Part shown: positions 1-29,867 of the stretch, piece by piece | Layout of the letters: each line of letters opens with the position of its first letter | Numbering within the stretch: position 1 is the stretch's first letter | Source of the DNA: Salvelinus alpinus | Lineage: Eukaryota; Chordata; Actinopteri; Salmoniformes; Salmonidae | Direction: 5' to 3' | Assembly: GCF_045679555.1 (NCBI RefSeq) | Contig: NC_092089.1 | Span: forward strand, 3,298,652 to 3,362,651 | Length of the DNA stretch: 64,000 nt | Position numbers and translations under genes: made by a program | Notes under the pieces: model-generated | Databases searched by the model: none | Told to the model about the DNA's origin: nothing | The model's input: only the letters and a program-made list of their open reading frames with translations

Positions 1-1012
1 ATAATGTCTCTAACCCACCCACCTCGAACATAATAATGTCTCTAACCCACCCACCTCGAACATAATAATGTCTCTAACCCACCCACCTCAAACATAATAA
101 TGTCTCTAACCCACCCACCTCGAACATAATAATGTCTCTAACCCACCCACCTCAAACATAATAATGTCTCTAACCCACCCACCTCAAACATAATAATGTC
201 TCTAACCCACCCACCTCGAACATAATAATGTCTCTAACCCACCCACCTGAAACATAATAATGTCTCTAACCCACCCACCTTGAACATAATAATGTCTCTA
301 ACTCACCCACCTCGAACATAATAATGTCTCTAACCCACCCACCTTGAACATAATAATGTCTCTAACCCACCCACCTCGAACATAATAATGTCTCTAACCC
401 ACCCACCTCAAACATAATAATGTCTCTAACCCACCCACCTCAAACATAATAATGTCTCTAACCCACCCACCTCGAACATAATAATGTCTCTAACCCACCC
501 ACCTCAAACATAATAATGTCTCTAACTCACCCACCTCAAACATAATAATGTCTCTAACCCACCCACCTCAAACATAATAATGTCTCTAACTCACCCACCT
601 CAAACATAATAATGTCTCTAACCCACCCACCTCAAACATAATAATGTCTCTAACTCACCCACCTCGAACATAATAATGTCTCTAACCCACCCACCTTGAA
701 CATAATAATGTCTCTAACCCACCCACCTCGAACATAATAATGTCTCTAACCCACCCACCTCAAACATAATAATGTCTCTAACCCACCCACCTCAAACATA
801 ATAATGTCTCTAACCCACCCACCTCGAACATAATAATGTCTCTAACCCACCCACCTCAAACATAATAATGTCTCTAACCCACCCACCTCAAACATAATAA
901 TGTCTCTAACCCACCCACCTCGAACATAATAATGTCTCTAACCCACCCACCTTGAACATAATAATGTCTCTAACTCACCCACCTCGAACATAATAATGTC
1001 TCTAACCCACCC
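1..1012. repeat. 32-bp minisatellite in chrnb2 intron upstream of exon 3
   Basis: About 31 head-to-tail copies of a 32-bp unit (core TCTCTAACCCACCCACCT followed by YRAACATAATAATG). Copies differ mainly at one CpG/TpG/CpA site (cctcgaa, cctcaaa, ccttgaa). The array continues past the left edge and stops about 35 bp before the exon 3 acceptor. It is not telomeric: the TAACCC runs are isolated and the period is 32. Confidence 0.97.
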
Positions 1013-1046
1013 CAATAATGTTACTGTGTTCCTCTTTCTATTGCAG

Positions 1047-18777
<17,731 letters not shown>

Positions 18778-19660
18778 CCAACCAGGTGCCCAGCAGCATC
18801 GATGGACACCGCCCCGACCCAATCAGCACAGCAGGACAGGGGCAGGAGGGAGGGACCTGCCCAGCAGGGGAAGTGGGTTTTATTAAGTCTGTGGAACTAA
18901 ATTGGACAGAAGCCACACCTGTTAACCTTTATAGCCTTTCTATTGAACTGTTTCCAGAGGAGGGATAAATGGATGGACAACTCTTCCCTTTTTCCCAGAG
19001 GAAGGTGGAGTTATCCCTAACAATCTCTAAATTGTTTGACATCCTGTAGAACGCTACGCCAGCCAATCAATGCTCTTCATTCCAAGCTGACTGTGCAAGC
19101 TTACTGAGAGTATATCGTCGCACCTTCAACTGGTACAGAACTTAATGCTTCAGTAACAGAACCTTGATTGGAAACTGTGTCAACCAATCAGAAAAATGTA
19201 AAGGCAAGTGGGGGGTTGTCAAGGTTCATAATTGTTTTTCCAAGCCACTTCTGTTAAGCCAACTGATAGTACAGTACAGTATATTTTACCATAACATAGC
19301 AGTGTACCACAGTATAGCTTTGAATATTATTGCAATTTCTCCGTGTCTGTTCCTGATAGAAAGGTAGGGTGCAGTGGTTTGTTGTATGATTCTCTAGGCT
19401 TTTAAACAAGAATGTGATATTACCTGTACTACACAGCCTGTGACGTGTACGCTAACACTATATGTGTAGAAGAGACAGATCGTGAAGGAGAGAGATGAAA
19501 GAGGGATATTGACAGAGAGTTAGATGGATTGAGATGAAGTAGTTATGGTGAATCCCAAACCGCCCCCTCGCCCCTACCAACTCCGTCCGCTGTCACATGT
19601 TGAAGCTCCGAGGGTGACTTCCAGAGAGTGGCGATGGGATCAATAAACCCATCAACTTCA
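18778..19660 (+). other. chrnb2 3' UTR and following unique sequence
   Basis: Unique sequence with no further exon. A possible polyadenylation signal AATAAA lies at 19642-19647, which would give a 3' UTR of about 0.9 kb. The UTR end is inferred only. Confidence 0.45.
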
Positions 19661-20270
19661 GGACCAGTCTCTGAATCAGACATAAACACATGCACATGGT
19701 ATATAATTAGACACGCCTCTCCATTTTTTTACAATTCAATTGTGCTAACTTCAAACATATAGCAGTGAGTGTCGGGATAGTACTTCGCTCTGTAGCCTGC
19801 ATCCGTGCTGGCTAGGTCGAAGTGGCTATAGGAGGATCTAATTAGCCCCTACGCCCCCATCATTTTCACTCCCTCAGCTTTAGTACACTTGTGCAAATGG
19901 CGGAGGCGCGTGTGAACGCGCAAGTGGAGGGCCGAGGGGCCAGGCGAAGGGGGTGATTTGGGATTCAGCCTGAGAGAATGATAAAGGAGCTTGTGCCATC
20001 GGGTGCAGTTGCAAGGGGATGAGTCTAGATTCAGTAAGTTCCTAGGAAACTGAGATTGGGTTGAGCCAAGATGGAGTAAATTCCCTCCTTTTACAGTTGA
20101 GCCATGATTGCACAAAATTGGGTGGTCGAATATAGAACTGACAGATGATATGTATTGTTGGAATAAGGATGTTTTCTCATGAAACATAAGCTATTGTGTG
20201 TTATGAATGTTTGCACAAATGTTCATTTCTGTCAACACTGTGATTCTCATTATCAGAGTAAGACAGTGTC
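19661..20270. other. Intergenic, no gene seen
   Basis: Unique-looking DNA between chrnb2 and the pyrimidine-rich repeat. No convincing coding region or RNA gene. Confidence 0.5.
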
Positions 20271-20905
20271 TCACTCTCTGTCCTCTCTTCCTTTCCTCCC
20301 TCTCTCCTACTCCTCCTGTCCTCCCCTCCTTCTCCCTCTCCCCTCTCCTCATTCATCCTCATGTCCTCTTCTCCTTCCCCCTCCTGTCCTTCCCCCTCTC
20401 CTCTCCTCCTTCCCCCTCCTGTCCTCCCCTCCTGTCCTTCCCTTCTTTCCCCTCTCTCCTCTCCTCCTTCTCCCTCTCTCCTCTCCTCCTTCTCCCTCTC
20501 TCCTCTCCTCTTTCCCCCTCCTGTCCTCCCCTCCTTCCCACTCTCTCCTCCTTCCCCCTCTCTCCTCTCCTCCTTCTCCCTCTCTCGTCTCCTCCTTCCC
20601 CCACCTGTCCTCCCTCCTTCCCCCTCCTGTCCTCTCCTCCTTCCCCCTGCTGTCCTCCCCTCCTTCCCACTCTCTCCTCCTTCCCCCTCTCTCCTCTCCT
20701 CCTTCTCCCTCTCTCCTCTTCTCCTCCCCCCACCTGTCCTCCCTCCTTCCCCCACCTGTCCTCTCCTCCTTCCCCCTCTCTCCTCTCCTCCTTCCCCCTC
20801 TCTCCTCTCCTCCTCCCCCCACCTGTCCTCCCTCCTTCCCCCACCTGTCCTCTCCTCCTTCCCCCTCTCTCCTCTCCTCCTTCCGCCTCCTGTCCTGCCT
20901 CTCTC
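20271..20905. repeat. Pyrimidine-rich compound minisatellite
   Basis: Irregular tandem of CCTCTCCTCCTTCCCCCTCT and CTGTCCTCCCCTCCTTCCCA-like blocks (periods about 22-26 bp, with longer repeats of roughly 130-170 bp). It is stop-free in several frames on both strands, giving false proteins of up to 286 codons. Confidence 0.93.
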
Positions 20906-21561
<656 letters not shown>

Positions 21562-21679
21562 ACAGCCAGACAGCCAGCCAGCACAATATACCTCCAGCTG
21601 GGTGTTAACTGCCATCCTGAGTGATCCCCTTCCATGACCTTGCGTCACTCTGTGGGACACAGGCTTTTCACAGTGGGGT

Positions 21680-22242
21680 AGTCCAGGACATCCCCAGGGG
21701 AGGCCCAGGAGAACCCCAGGACATCCCCAGGAGAGGCCCAGGACATCCCCAGGATATTCCAGGACATCCCCAGGAGAACCCTAGGAGAGGCCCAGGACAT
21801 CCCCAGGACATCCCCAGCAGAGGCCCAGGAGAACCCCAGGTGTAACGGCTCTCGTTTGTAGAATGACCGGACCAAGATGCAGCGTGGTAGGCGTACATCG
21901 TCTTTTTATTGATAATACCAAAACAAAATAACAAAGACAAAATAACGAAAGCGAACAGTTCTGTCAGGCACAGAAACTTAACAGAAAACAAGATCCCACA
22001 AAACCCAAAAGGAAAATGACAACTTATATATGATCCCCAATCAGAGACAACGATAGACAGCTGCCTCTGATTGGGAACCACACTCGGCCAAAAACAAAGA
22101 AATAGAAAACATAGACTTTCCCACCCGAGTCATACCCTGACCTAACCAAACATAGAGAATAATAAGGATCTCTAAGGTCAGGGCGTGACACCAGGACATC
22201 CCCTGAAGAACCCCAGGACATCCCCAGGAGAGGCCCAGGAGT
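21680..22242. repeat. GGACATCCCCAGGAGAGGCCCA minisatellite, split by a solo LTR
   Basis: Short units (AGGACATCCCCAGG, AGAGGCCCAGG, AGAACCCCAGG in mixed order) run from 21680 to 21840 and resume at 22191-22242. The 350-bp gap is the LTR described separately. The two halves are clearly one array. Confidence 0.9.
21841..22190 (-). mobile_element. Solo LTR of an LTR retrotransposon
   Basis: A 350-bp fossil that starts TGTAACGGCT and ends GGGCGTGACA (TG...CA borders). It is flanked by the same 5 bp, CCAGG, at 21836-21840 and 22191-22195. A polyadenylation-type AATAAA read on the minus strand suggests minus orientation. No internal region remains. The 5-bp flank fits Gypsy- or ERV-type LTR elements; the flank also occurs naturally in the host minisatellite. 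The crisp ends suggest moderate age. Confidence 0.8.
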
Positions 22243-22580
22243 GTGAGTGGAGTGGAGTCCTCTCTTTCCCTTCAGGACCTGGCTGTAGAGGTGAGACGCA
22301 AACAGAATGCTGTCCATCCCCTCCCTCCTCCCCGTTTCTCCACCCCTCTCTTTTCTTCCTTCTCTCCCCATCATTTCCTTGTTCTCTCTCTCCTCTGTCC
22401 TTTCTTCTTGTCTCTGTCTCCTCTGTCCCTCTCTCTTTGTCTCTGTCTGTTTCTCCATTCCCCACTCAGAGGAGAGCGTTGTCCTCCCATACCGCTCACA
22501 GCTGTGTTCCTGTGCATCTTAAACAGTCCAATAAAGGTTGTAAGTTCAGTTCAACATCCTGTTTCTGTTGTATGTTCTTC

Positions 22581-22615
22581 TGACACACACAAACACACAC
22601 ACACACACACGTACA

Positions 22616-22687
<72 letters not shown>
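22581..22687. repeat. (CA)n microsatellite with a CGTACACGTACA interruption
   Basis: CA repeat of about 105 bp, interrupted near 22610-22621. Confidence 0.97.
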
Positions 22688-22688
<1 letters not shown>

Positions 22689-22796
22689 TTGGAACTGTAC
22701 TGGAATTACCCTGAGGTCACATAAAACACACAAAAGAAAACAACATTTCCTGTCTTTCTAATATTAATGCTGCTGACCCCCCCCCCTCCCCCCCAC

Positions 22797-23428
22797 GCAA
22801 ACACTGTGGCCAGTAACCTGATTCAAAGAGCTGTAGCTTTACAGTAAAACAAACTCTGTGGCCAGTAACCTGATTCAAAGAGCTGTAGCTTTACAGCAAA
22901 ACAAACTCTGTGGCCAGTAACCTGATTCAAAGAGCTGTAGCTTTACAGTAAAACAAACTCTGTGGCCAGTAACCTGATTCAAAGAGCTGTAGCTTTACAG
23001 TAAAACAAACTCTGTGGCCAGTAACCTGATTCAAAGAGCTGTAGCTTTACAGTAAAACAAACTCTGTGGCCAGTAACCTGATTCAAAGAGCTGTAGCTTT
23101 ACAGTAAAACAAACTATGTGGCCAGTAACCTGATTCAAAGAGCTGTAGCTTTACAGTAAAACAAACATTATGGCCAATAACCTGATTCAAAGAGCCGTAG
23201 GTTTACAGTAAAACAAACACTGTGGCCAGTAACCTGATTCAAAGAGCTGTAGCTTTACAGCAAAACAAACACTGTGGCCAGTAACCTGATTCAAAGAGCC
23301 ATAGCTTTACAGTAAAACAAACATTATGGCCAGTAACCTGATTCAAAGAGCCGTAGGTTTACAGTAAAACAAACATTATGGCCAGTAACCTGATTCAAAG
23401 TGCTGTAGCATTACAGTAAAATAAACTA
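22797..23428. repeat. 52-bp minisatellite
   Basis: Twelve copies of a 52-bp unit (GTGGCCAGTAACCTGATTCA-AAGAGCTGTAGCTTTACAGT-AAAACAAACTCT). Left copies are nearly identical; right copies carry more changes (ccgtaggttta, acattatg). Confidence 0.96.
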
Positions 23429-23929
23429 TTACTGTACTAACAGGCCTGTTTCAAGGTAATTTCAAGTTCTTCCTACTGCCAACCAACTGTTGTATGTGCA
23501 CATTTACAGGATTGTGTGTTTGCATATGTGTTGTAGTACCATTTGGAATGTTTGATTAATGCATTCCTATCACATTACAATTCTGTACCACATCAGTCTT
23601 CATCGACAATGGAAATATTCCATATTTGGTATAGACTACCACCATCCTGAATATCTGTTTCCTGAGGGATTTTGTCTGTTCTGCTAATTCTAAAGGTTTA
23701 ATATTCAGTAATGTTGGCTTTGGATTCAACTTTAGGAAGAACATCTTAAAAATGAGAAGACAGTCTAAGATGGGTCAGCGTGGAACACAGTTCTGAGATC
23801 TGTTGTTGGACAGATTATAGAGCTCATTGTGAAGCTTCACAGATCTTCATAAGGTATGGATGAAACGGATCTGTCACTGTCAGGCCATCCAGGTACTGTT
23901 GGTATCAGTGGTAACGTAAAATATTAGGC
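23429..23929. other. Intergenic, no gene seen
   Basis: AT-rich unique sequence with no supported feature. Confidence 0.45.
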
Positions 23930-24733
23930 TATTCAGGTAATATCCTTCAGAATGACCTCGACGGGACCGCAGTGGAGAAGGTTAAGGCTTCAAGTTTTTC
24001 GGCGTACACATCACTGACAAACTGAAATGGTCCACCTAAACAGACACTGGTGTGAAAAAGGCGCAACAGCGCCTCTTCAACCTCAGGAGGCTAAATAAAT
24101 TTGGATTGGCACCGAAAACCCTCATAAACTTTTACAGATGCACAATTGAGAGCATCCTGTCGGCTGTATCATCACCTGGTACGGCAACTGCACCGCCCGC
24201 GACCGCAGGGCTCTCCAGAGGGTGGTGCGGTCTGCCCGACGCAAACTATCTGCCCTCCAAGACACCTAGAGCACCCAATGTCACGGGAAGGCCAAAAAGG
24301 TCATCAAGGCTGGGACCGAGAGACTGAAAAACAGCTTCTATCTCAAGGCCATCAGACTGTTAAATGCTGTTAAATAGACATCACTAGCACATTAGAGGCT
24401 GCTGCCCTATTTACATAGACTTGGAATCACTGGCCACTTTAATAATGGAACACCAGTCACTTTAATAATGTTTACACATTTTTCATTATTCATCTCGTAT
24501 GTATATACTGTATCCTATTCTACTGTATCTTAGTCTATGCCGCTCTGACATTGCTCATCATATATTTATATATTCTTAATTCCATTACTTTACTTAGATG
24601 TGTATGTATATGTTGTGAAATACTTGTTAGATACTATTGAACTGTTGGCGCTACAAACACAAGCATTTCGCTACACCCGCAATAACATCTGCTAAATATG
24701 TGTATGTGACCAATAAAATGTGATTTGATTAAG
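23930..24733 (+). mobile_element. LINE 3' fragment (Rex1/CR1-like), 5'-truncated
   Basis: It encodes the C-terminal part of a LINE ORF2. Readable pieces are GVHITDKLKWST, KKAQQRLFNLRRLNKFGLAP, FYRCTIESIL, RLKNSFYLKAIRLLN, spread over shifted frames, so it is broken. A 3' UTR of about 350 bp follows and ends AATAAAATGTGATTTGATT at 24733. Peptide pattern and tail fit the Rex1/Babar-type LINEs of fish. Naming at family level is moderately sure. Confidence 0.78.
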
Positions 24734-24931
24734 TTAATGGAAGTGCAGCACAGACACAAAAGTCCATCCCTGGAGTGTCTCTCACTCTGCTCCCATCTGG
24801 TGGCCAGACTGTGTTACTACTCCTCTCATCCATCAGAGAGACTGGGTAAAATGAGGAATATCCCAAACATACACACAACGTATCCAGAAACCACAACAAT
24901 ACTCCACGACAAGCTTTGGTTAAATGTCATG

Positions 24932-24937
24932 TTTATT
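24932..24937 (-). promoter_or_regulatory. Candidate polyadenylation signal of the S100A1-like gene
   Basis: AATAAA on the minus strand, about 550 bp past the S100A1-like stop codon. The 3' UTR would include the repeat tail at 25327-25401. Inferred from position only. Confidence 0.4.
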
Positions 24938-25326
24938 CTATCGAGGAGGAACAGTTTAACAATGAACGAAAAATGAACAGGGGGTTTCCAAAACGAATGA
25001 AAAGAGAGAGAAATTATATTCACATATTCAACAATGACCGTTATTAATGATGACTTAAACTCTCCACATTTTCACTCTGGAATAAACTTCTGGGTGTTGG
25101 GTTTGGTTTGGATCGAGACGGCACACACACTAAACACAAAACACACTGCCCAATGTGCCACGATGCATCTATGAACATCTGAGTGTGTGTGTGCATGTGT
25201 GTGGTATGTATGGTGTGTGTAGGTCTCTGTTATTAAACAGTAGACATTAAGCCTAGCCAGGATTTGAGTGGAGATGTCTCATAATGACCGTGCTTCTACA
25301 CCTGCGTTGTTTGCTGTTTGGGGTTT

Positions 25327-25401
25327 TAGGCTGGGTTTCTGTACAGCACTTTGAGATATCAGCTGATGTAAGAAAGGCTATATAAATACATTTGATTTGA
25401 T
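25327..25401 (+). mobile_element. Short LINE/SINE 3' tail fragment
   Basis: The string GTACAGCACTTTGAGATATC-AGCTGATGTA followed by TATATAAATACATTTGATTTGA is a common fish retroposon 3' end, with the same TTTGATTTGA ending as the LINE at 24733. Only about 75 bp remain. Confidence 0.6.
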
Positions 25402-25488
25402 CGTCCTCTCCTCAGTGAGTGAGTGTGAGAGAGAGAGCATAGATATGTGTTGTGTACATGTGTGTGAGTGTACATGTGTGTGTTGTGT

Positions 25489-25650
25489 TCACTTCTTCTC
25501 CCCCTTGTCGTTGTACTCCAGGAAGAAGTCGTTGCAGGCGACGGTGAGAGCCCCCACCAGAATAACAAACTCAGTGAAGTCCACCTCTCCATCATTGTTG
25601 GCATCCAGGTCCCCCATCACCTTGTCCACTGCTTCCTTGTCCTGGGCATT
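25489..25650 (-). CDS. S100A1-like coding exon 2 (canonical EF-hand)
   Basis: Acceptor ccctcacccag precedes 25650. It encodes [20 protein letters not shown] then [20 protein letters not shown] and [13 protein letters not shown], stop. EF loop ligands are D, N, D, E (backbone), D, E at positions 1, 3, 5, 7, 9, 12. Confidence 0.92.
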   Translation of the reverse strand, partial: NAQDKEAVDKVMGDLDANNDGEVDFTEFVILVGALTVACNDFFLEYNDKGEKK

Positions 25651-28600
25651 CTGGGTGAGGGAGAGAGGAAGACTTTTACGCTGTGTGTCTGTGCGTGTGT
25701 GTCTGTGTGTGTGTGTCTGTGTGTGTGTGTCTGTGCGTGTGTGTCTGTGTGTGTGTGAATCTCCTTACCCCCAGGTAGTTGCCCAGCTCTGCAGAGAGCA
25801 TCACTTTGAGCTCTGCTCTACTCAGGGTGTATTTGTCGCCCTCGTCTCCAGAATACTTATGGAAGGTCTGGATCATCAGCTGCATGGCGGTCTCCAAGGT
25901 GGACACATTCTCTGTGTTGGTAGGGTTAGACATACTACAGCGGTAGAGAGACAATAGACATGGTTAGGATCATGAGTAGGTGTTTCACATTGTAGTAGGA
26001 CATCAAGTGATGTAGCCTGTGCAGAGTGTGTGTATTTTCTCATGGAAGCTGAGCCAGGATCAGATGGATCAGTCAAACACACTGTAGAGAGCAGTGGAGG
26101 CTGGTGAGAGGAGGACATCTCATAATAATGGCTGGAATGGAGTGATATCAAACACATGAAACACCCCCCAAAAAACGTGTTTGATATCATTCCATTCCAG
26201 ACATTATTATGATCCATCCTCCCCTCAGCAGCCTCCACTGTTACAGAGACACAGTATCAACTGAGTTAGCAATAACCATGTCTGCTGAGCACGGCAGGAC
26301 AGATAGGACGAGAGAGAGAGGGATGGATGAATAGACAGAGAGAGAGAGCTGCTTGTTCCTCAACCCTGTCTAGTTCCTGAATTAGTCACAAGTATAAAGT
26401 CATCCTACCCAACATCTGAAGAACTACAAACCCCAAGAGCCCTACTACATTACTAAAGCCCCAGACAGTTAGCCATGGAGTATGATGATGATTGATGGTT
26501 AGTTTCCCCACTTAAGGATAAGTTGATCCTGGATCTGTGGGGAGCCACATTGAGACACTGTGATGGAAAGGAGATAGGTAATAGTGAGCAGGATATGTGA
26601 ACCCCCGCCTTCTGATAAGAGTGAAACTCACACCAGGTAGAAACACACCCAGCTCTAACTCTGTCTCTAACCCTATAGCCCTGTCCTGTCCTGTCCAACC
26701 CAGTACAGGAGGAACTGGGACCATAGGAACCTGAGCTGCTCTCTACCTGAGCTGGACTGGATGGTTGGTAACAGAGAAGACAGGTGTATGTATCCCACCA
26801 CCCTGCCTCCATCCCACCCCTCCATCTCTTTATCCCACCCCTCCATCTCTTTATCCCACCCCTCCATCTCTCCATCCCACCCATCCATCTCTCCATCCCA
26901 CCCTTCCATCTCTCCATCCCACCCCTCATCTCTTTATCCCACCCCTCCATCTCTTTATCCCACCCCTCCATCTCTCCATCCCACCCCTCCATCTCTTTAT
27001 CCCACCCCTCATCTCTCCATCCCACCCCTCCATCTCTTTATCCCACCCCTCATCTCCCCATCCCACCCATCCATCTCCCCATCCCACCCTTCCATCTCTT
27101 TATCCCACCCCTCCATCTCTTTATCCCACCCCTCCATCTCTTTATCCCACCCCTCATCTCCCCATCCCACCCTTCCATCTCTTTATCCCACCCCTCCATC
27201 TCTTTATCCCACCCCTCATCTCCCCATCCCACCCTCCATCTCTTTATCCCACCCCTCATCTCCCCATCCCACCCTTCCATCTCTTTATCCCACCCTTCCA
27301 TCTCTTTATCCCACCCCTCCATCTCTTTATCCCACCCCTCCATCTCTCCATCCCACCCCTCCATCTCTTTATCCCACCCCTCCATCTCTTTATCCCACCC
27401 TTCCATCTCTTTATCCCACCCCTCCATCTCTTTATCCCACCCCTCCATCTCTCCATCCCATCCCACCCCTCCATCTCTTTATCCCACCCTTCCATCTCTT
27501 TATCCCACCCCTCCATCTCTTTATCCCACCCCTCCATCTCTTTATCCCACCCCTCATCTCCCCATCCCACCCTTCCATCTCTTTATCCCACCCCTCCATC
27601 TCTTTATCCCACCCCTCCATCTCTCCATCCCACCCCTCATCTCTCCAGCCCACCCATCCATCTCTCCATCCCACCCTTCCATCTCTCCATCCCACCCATC
27701 CATCTCTCCATCCCACCCCTCATCTCTCCATCCCACCCATCCATCTCTCCATCCCACCCATCCATCTCTCCATCCCACCCTTCCATCTCTCCATCCCACC
27801 CATCCATCTCTCCATCCCACCCCTCATCTCTCCATCCCACCCATCCATCTCTTTATCCCACCCCTCCATCTCTCCATCCCACCCCTCCATCTCTTTATCC
27901 CACCCTTCCATCTCTTTATCCCACCCCTCCATCTCTTTATCCCACCCCTCCATCTCTCCATCCCACATCTCTCCATCCCACCCATCCATCTCTTTATCCC
28001 ACCCTCATCTCTCCATCCCACCCATCCATCTCTTTATCCCACCCCTCCATCTCTCCATCCCACCCCTCATCTCTCCATCCCACCCATCCATCTCTCCATC
28101 TCACCCATCCATCTCTCCATCCCACCCATCCATCTCTCCATCCATCTCTCCATCCCACCCTCATCTCTCCATCCCACCCATCCCTCCATCCCACCCATCC
28201 ATCTCTCCATCTCACCCATCCATCTCTCCATCCCACCCATCCATCTCTTTATCCCACCCTCATCTCTCCATCCCACCCATCCATCTCTCCATCCATCTCT
28301 CCATCCCACCCTCATCTCTCCATCCCACCCATCCATCTCTCCATCCCACCCTCATCTCTCCATCCCACCCATCCATCTCTTTATCCCACCCCTCATCTCT
28401 CCATCCCACCCCTCATCTCTCCATCCCACCCATCCATCTCTTTATCCCACCCCAATCTCTCCATCCATCTCTCCATCCCACCCATCCATCTCTTTATCCC
28501 ACCCCTCCACCTTCCCTTCGCTCCCCATCCCTTCCCCACCTCTCCATCTTACCTCCACCACCCCTCCACCTTCCCTTCGCTCCCCATCCCTTCCCCACCT

Positions 28601-29275
28601 CTCCATCTTACCTCCACCACCCCTCCACCTTCCCTTCGCTCCCCATCCCTTCCCCACCTCTCCATCTTACCTCCACCACCCCTCCACCTCTCCCACTCCT
28701 CTTCCCTGACCACTCTACTTCTTTCCCTACAATTACATTTACACTGTATCAAATTCACTTTATCCCAACAGAAATCTGAGGTCATTCTTGTTTAGGAAAA
28801 ATATAGATTTGCCTCCTTTGAGCAAGATATTTACATAAACAGAAAATAAAGAAGAAAAAGAAGAGAGAGGTCAGGACAGAGGAAACACAACAGGTCATAA
28901 ACTCTATACAGGCTAACATCACACTGGTATAGACCAGGGAATAGACATGAAATCACCAAACACAGAGTAGTGAAGTCTACAGTACAGGCTGTGTGCTTTC
29001 CCCTTTCTGTAAGAGTTATATTGACGTTGTTTAGGGTTACAGCAACGCAAACTTTGTATTATTGTCTCTAGATCACAAACAGCTGAAATATATTTCATCT
29101 GCTACACATTTTACCGTGCTAGACAGAACTACCTCCTGAAGAGCAAAAGGGCTGAATTGTTTTGCCTGTTGCTGAAAACGGCATTAATTCCTGAGTCAAC
29201 CTTTCTTCCTTACCTGAGCAAAGGAGGAGTGCTGGCCTGCTGTTGGACACGTAGAGGGAGAGTAACGAAGAACGG
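25489..29275 (-). CDS. S100 calcium-binding protein, S100A1-like (108 aa)
   Basis: Two coding exons on the minus strand, 25933-25769 (165 bp) and 25650-25489 (162 bp, stop TGA), join in phase 0. The start ATG at 25933 lies two bases after an acceptor (ctgtag). The product is a small EF-hand dimer that binds Ca2+ and regulates target proteins in cytosol. Residues about 12-55 form the pseudo-EF-hand ([32 protein letters not shown]). The second exon carries a canonical EF loop [12 protein letters not shown] and the hydrophobic end [20 protein letters not shown], closest to S100A1 as I recall it. At 108 residues it is about 14 longer than mammalian S100A1, with extra residues at both ends. A likely untranslated exon 1 with TATA box lies at about 29275-29214. 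Intron 1 (about 3.3 kb) holds a 1.7-kb minisatellite. S100A1 and CHRNB2 are also near one another in human 1q21. Assignment to A1 rather than another fish S100 is moderate. Confidence 0.9.
25769..25933 (-). CDS. S100A1-like coding exon 1 (pseudo-EF-hand)
   Basis: It runs from ATG 25933 to donor gtaagg beginning at 25768. It encodes [20 protein letters not shown] then the S100-type 14-residue EF loop region ([16 protein letters not shown]). A (TG)n/TGTGTGTC microsatellite occupies much of the 118-bp intron (25684-25757). Confidence 0.92.
26092..26240. mobile_element. Palindromic MITE (CAGTGGAGGCTG ends)
   Basis: 149 bp, bounded by CAGTGGAGGCTG and CAGCAGCCTCCACTG. Its two halves are imperfect inverted copies (ataatggctggaatggagtg / cattccattccagacattat). 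This is a typical salmonid non-autonomous DNA element, in S100A1-like intron 1. No coding capacity. Confidence 0.85.
26241..26800 (-). other. S100A1-like intron 1, unique part
   Basis: No exon or element recognised. Confidence 0.45.
26801..28505 (-). repeat. 21-bp minisatellite in S100A1-like intron 1
   Basis: About 80 copies of TCCATCTCTTTATCCCACCCC (21 bp) with variants (ctctcca, ctcccca, 19-20-bp copies). Because the period is divisible by 3 and stop-free, frames of over 640 codons are open on the plus strand (SISLSHP repeats), and GWDKEMEG repeats on the minus strand. There are no gene signals. Confidence 0.96.
28503..28695 (-). repeat. 59-60-bp tandem repeat, three copies
   Basis: Three almost identical copies of CCCTCCACCTTCCCTTCGCT-CCCCATCCCTTCCCCACCTC-TCCATCTTACCTCCACCA directly follow the 21-bp array. 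They look like a separate, recent amplification. Confidence 0.92.
28696..29213 (-). other. S100A1-like intron 1, promoter-proximal unique part
   Basis: Unique intron next to the presumed exon 1. No other feature. Confidence 0.4.
29214..29275 (-). other. Candidate untranslated exon 1 of the S100A1-like gene
   Basis: On the minus strand a region of about 60 bp ends TTTGCTCAG followed by donor GTAAGG (29213 down). A TATTTAA box lies about 30 bp upstream. S100 genes usually have a short non-coding first exon, and the coding exon begins two bases after an acceptor, so an upstream exon is required. Exact transcription start is inferred. Confidence 0.6.
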
Positions 29276-29300
29276 TGAGGAGGGGGAGATGGACAGCCTC

Positions 29301-29307
29301 TTAAATA
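29301..29307 (-). promoter_or_regulatory. TATA-like box (TATTTAA) of the S100A1-like gene
   Basis: TATTTAA on the minus strand, about 30 bp before the presumed start of exon 1. A 19-bp pyrimidine-rich minisatellite lies immediately upstream. Confidence 0.5.
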
Positions 29308-29310
29308 CTT

Positions 29311-29490
29311 CTCTCCCCTCCTCCCACTCCGCCTCTCTTCCTCCTCCCACTCCATCTCTCTCCCTCCTCCCACTCCGCCTCTCTCCCCCCTCCCACTCCG
29401 CCTCTCCCTCCTCCCACTCCGCTTCTCTCCCTCCTCCCACTCCGCCTCTCTCCCCTCCTCCCACTCCGCCTCTCTCCCTCCTCGCCTCTC
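29311..29490. repeat. 19-bp CTCCTCCCACTCCGCCTCT repeat at the S100A1-like promoter
   Basis: Eight or nine copies of a 17-20-bp unit directly upstream of the TATA-like box. Each copy holds one CCCACTCCGCC, a GC-box-like string. Confidence 0.88.
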
Positions 29491-29867
29491 TCATCCTCCT
29501 CCATCCCTCTTTTCTTCCACCTGTTGCTCCTATTCTCTGTCCCATCCCCCCGTCTCCTCTCCTCCTTCTCCGTTTACACGACGGACACCTGCCTTCCTGT
29601 GATGGACAGATAAGATCCATCCTTCATAAAAGCTGTCAGACATGACACCACATCACTACCTCAGGATGATCACATTTACATTATTAGTATGAAATATTAC
29701 CCCCTCTGGTGTAGCATACTCATTACTGTAGAGTATGGTATAGTATGGTATAGAGCTTGACCTAGTGTCAAGAATACTGGAGAACACTAGCAGTTTCACC
29801 TGTGAGAGATGTCAATTAAATCCTAATGAAATCATGAATTATCCTTAAAGAAGTCTTTGAGAAAGCC

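Noticed and set aside
1-1012. Interstitial telomere repeat (TAACCC strings)
   Set aside because: Period is 32 bp with only one TAACCC-like hexamer per unit, not tandem TTAGGG.
26761-28795. Ser/Pro/His-rich proteins of over 640 codons
   Set aside because: 21-bp repeat in an S100 intron. All three plus frames are open and none differs from the repeat translation.
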